The notes beneath the pieces were generated by a model. The model did no database searches, had not been told where the DNA came from, and worked only from the letters and a program-made list of their open reading frames with translations. Position numbers and translations under genes: made by a program. A stretch of 33,444 bases of DNA from an uncultured Bryobacteraceae bacterium (lineage in GTDB: Bacteria > Acidobacteriota > Terriglobia > Bryobacterales > Bryobacteraceae). The stretch lies in contig CATPCJ010000015.1 in the NCBI GenBank assembly GCA_955652915.1, forward strand, positions 1 to 33,444. Reading direction: 5' to 3'. Below, in pieces: positions 33,354 to 33,444 of the stretch (the stretch's first letter is position 1; each line of letters begins with the position of its first letter).

Positions 33354-33444
33354 AGACGCTGCTGAAAGTGCTTCTGGAAGACGCTTGGTTACTTTAGGCG
33401 CACGGTTCTGTAAGTGCTGCTGTATCAGTGCCGCCCTTTAGAAC

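Overview
This window looks like a chromosomal piece of an acidobacterium of the Solibacter/Bryobacter type. Two proteins (a GH5 hydrolase and a 1273-residue SBBP-repeat protein) end in the C-terminal domain known as TIGR03437, which is typical of Solibacter. A carboxypeptidase-regulatory-like domain sits in front of the TonB plug of a receptor, and several palindromic repeat families lie between genes. No rRNA, tRNA or CRISPR array was seen. The window has no full replicon or phage block; it mixes core housekeeping genes with a decayed accessory zone.

Layout. 1-2715: a 5'-truncated secreted Ntn-hydrolase (C45-like) fused to an M1-peptidase-like tail. 2835-2912: a 25-residue membrane peptide. 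2922-5367: an extended -10 promoter, a cobalamin riboswitch and a BtuB-like TonB receptor. 5467-8633 (minus): a likely operon of a DJ-1/PfpI protein, a short-chain dehydrogenase and a GH5 glycosidase. 8796-10364: an unrecognised 256-residue protein and an ECF sigma factor. 10365-11807 (minus): prolyl-tRNA synthetase. 11975-12345: a shattered IS630 transposase. 12498-13184 (minus): a membrane PAS protein without output domain. 13426-14202: thiG. 14400-15431 (minus): a SIS-domain sugar isomerase/deaminase. 15564-17117 (minus) and 17202-18461 (plus): a divergent secretin-like protein and an AAA ATPase.

18.5-24.4 kb is an accessory stretch: a single-pass membrane protein, a ribbon-helix-helix remnant, an intact Phd/ParE toxin-antitoxin pair, a membrane-protein pseudogene with in-frame stops and a lost membrane helix, then the divergent GTPase genes typA and der (11 bp apart), and behind der a decayed DUF433/DUF5615 toxin-antitoxin module (frameshifted antitoxin, 39-residue toxin stump). 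24513-27123 (minus): SppA signal peptide peptidase and a Tat-exported TIM-barrel sugar isomerase/epimerase. 27261-31082: the giant SBBP/TIGR03437 extracellular protein. 31236-33353 (minus): a large TIR-domain protein with a jelly-roll-like N-terminus and a degenerate pentapeptide-repeat middle, the best candidate for an undescribed (possibly defence-related) system.

At least four kinds of palindromic intergenic sequence occur: a 94-120 bp multi-hairpin element (5368-5460, 14230-14349), a unit centred on GCGACCGTAAGG (9566, 9682, 12468, 15480, 15515), a 9-bp-stem hairpin (31193-31229), and a 24-bp palindrome flanked by perfect 10-bp direct repeats (33278-33321). All functional calls come from reading the sequence by eye; no database search was run.
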